Origin: Chloroflexota bacterium
GTDB taxonomy: Bacteria > Chloroflexota > Anaerolineae > Anaerolineales > Villigracilaceae
Direction of reading: 5' to 3'
Assembly: GCA_016191895.1 (NCBI GenBank)
Contig: JACPVD010000175.1
Location: 1 to 5,194, forward strand
DNA: 5,194 nucleotides
The notes below the pieces were generated by a model. The model was not told where the DNA came from. It did not search any database and was given only the letters and a program-made list of their open reading frames with translations. The translations under genes and the position numbers were made by a program. The stretch's first letter is position 1. Every line of letters begins with the position of its first letter. Positions 4,997 to 5,194 of this stretch are shown piece by piece.

Positions 4997-5194
4997 ATGT
5001 TCAGACGCAGAGGACAACGCATGTTGCGCGGAATGGGGAGGCCGCAGGTTCCTCCCATGCTTCAACGCGCCAATCATTTGATGGCCGCCGGGGAATATCA
5101 GGAAGCGTCCGTTTTGTTTGCCGACCTTGCCAAACGCGCCGAAGAACGTTTCCCGGAACGCGCTCCGTTCCTGTATATGGAAGCAGGCCGCGCC
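4997..5194 (+). CDS. TPR-like protein, N-terminal part (runs off the window)
   Basis: Sixty-six codons are present and the frame is still open at the right edge. The first 18 residues are very basic (MFRRRGQRMLRGMGRPQV). Residues 22-48 then read LQRANHLMAAGEYQEASVLF and onward, with the small residue, G-x-Y and A-x-x-x-F spacing of a tetratricopeptide helix pair, and a second repeat may begin near residue 54. No signal peptide or membrane segment is visible, so the product is probably cytoplasmic. TPR proteins usually mediate protein contacts, and no more exact role can be read from this part. A strong Shine-Dalgarno sequence supports the start. It is separated from trmI by a 173-base repeat-rich gap, so it may belong to another transcription unit, although no promoter is evident. 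Confidence 0.8.
   Translation, partial: MFRRRGQRMLRGMGRPQVPPMLQRANHLMAAGEYQEASVLFADLAKRAEERFPERAPFLYMEAGRA

Noticed and set aside
4981..5194. Alternative frame starting at the ATG at 4981, open to the window edge
   Set aside because: It has no Shine-Dalgarno sequence and its translation shows no TPR or other motif, whereas the frame from 4997 has AAAGGAG 6 bases upstream and a TPR-like helix pair.
1..5194. CRISPR array, transposase gene, tRNA or rRNA
   Set aside because: No regularly spaced repeats, cloverleaf, rRNA signature or transposase motif was found. All repeats seen are short palindromes or isolated direct repeats.

Overview
The window carries five genes, all on the + strand: a membrane-anchored HEXXH metallopeptidase-like protein (180-1499), a lipoprotein joining a DsbA-like thioredoxin fold to a cyclophilin (1571-2794), a PrsW-family intramembrane protease (2794-3990), the tRNA m1A methyltransferase TrmI (3996-4823) and the first 66 codons of a TPR-like protein (4997 onward). 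No rRNA, tRNA, CRISPR array or transposase gene was seen. The source is probably a member of Chloroflexota, class Anaerolineae or close to it. This is inferred from the Thr/Pro-rich lipoprotein linker, the DsbA/cyclophilin lipoprotein architecture, the long PrsW homologue, and palindromic repeats of the CCCTGAGC...GTCGAAGGG kind scattered in and between genes. No marker gene proves it.

Region by region: bases 1-179 hold no gene but contain a hairpin with a competing partner, a GC-rich terminator-like stem-loop, and a TATAAT box exactly 7 bases before the ATG of the first gene, which suggests a leaderless transcript. The 71-base gap before the lipoprotein gene is almost filled by two perfect hairpins that compete for the same central arm. 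Genes 2 and 3 overlap by one base (TAATG) and gene 4 begins 5 bases after gene 3, so genes 2-4 look like one transcription unit, probably with gene 1. The 173-base gap 4824-4996 is built of repeats: a long imperfect palindrome bounded by a 10-base direct repeat that includes the trmI stop codon, then a 46-base nested palindrome. A diverged copy of that 46-base element lies in the opposite orientation inside gene 1, where it is translated in frame.

Functionally, the first three products point to the cell envelope: an extracytoplasmic metallopeptidase candidate, a lipoprotein with a proline-isomerase domain and a degenerate thiol-oxidoreductase domain, and an intramembrane protease. Together they suggest envelope protein folding and quality control or membrane stress signalling. 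trmI is a tRNA-modification gene that appears to share their transcript. The most unusual items are the repeat elements (one inside a coding region), the lost CXXC motif of the lipoprotein, and the competing hairpins.
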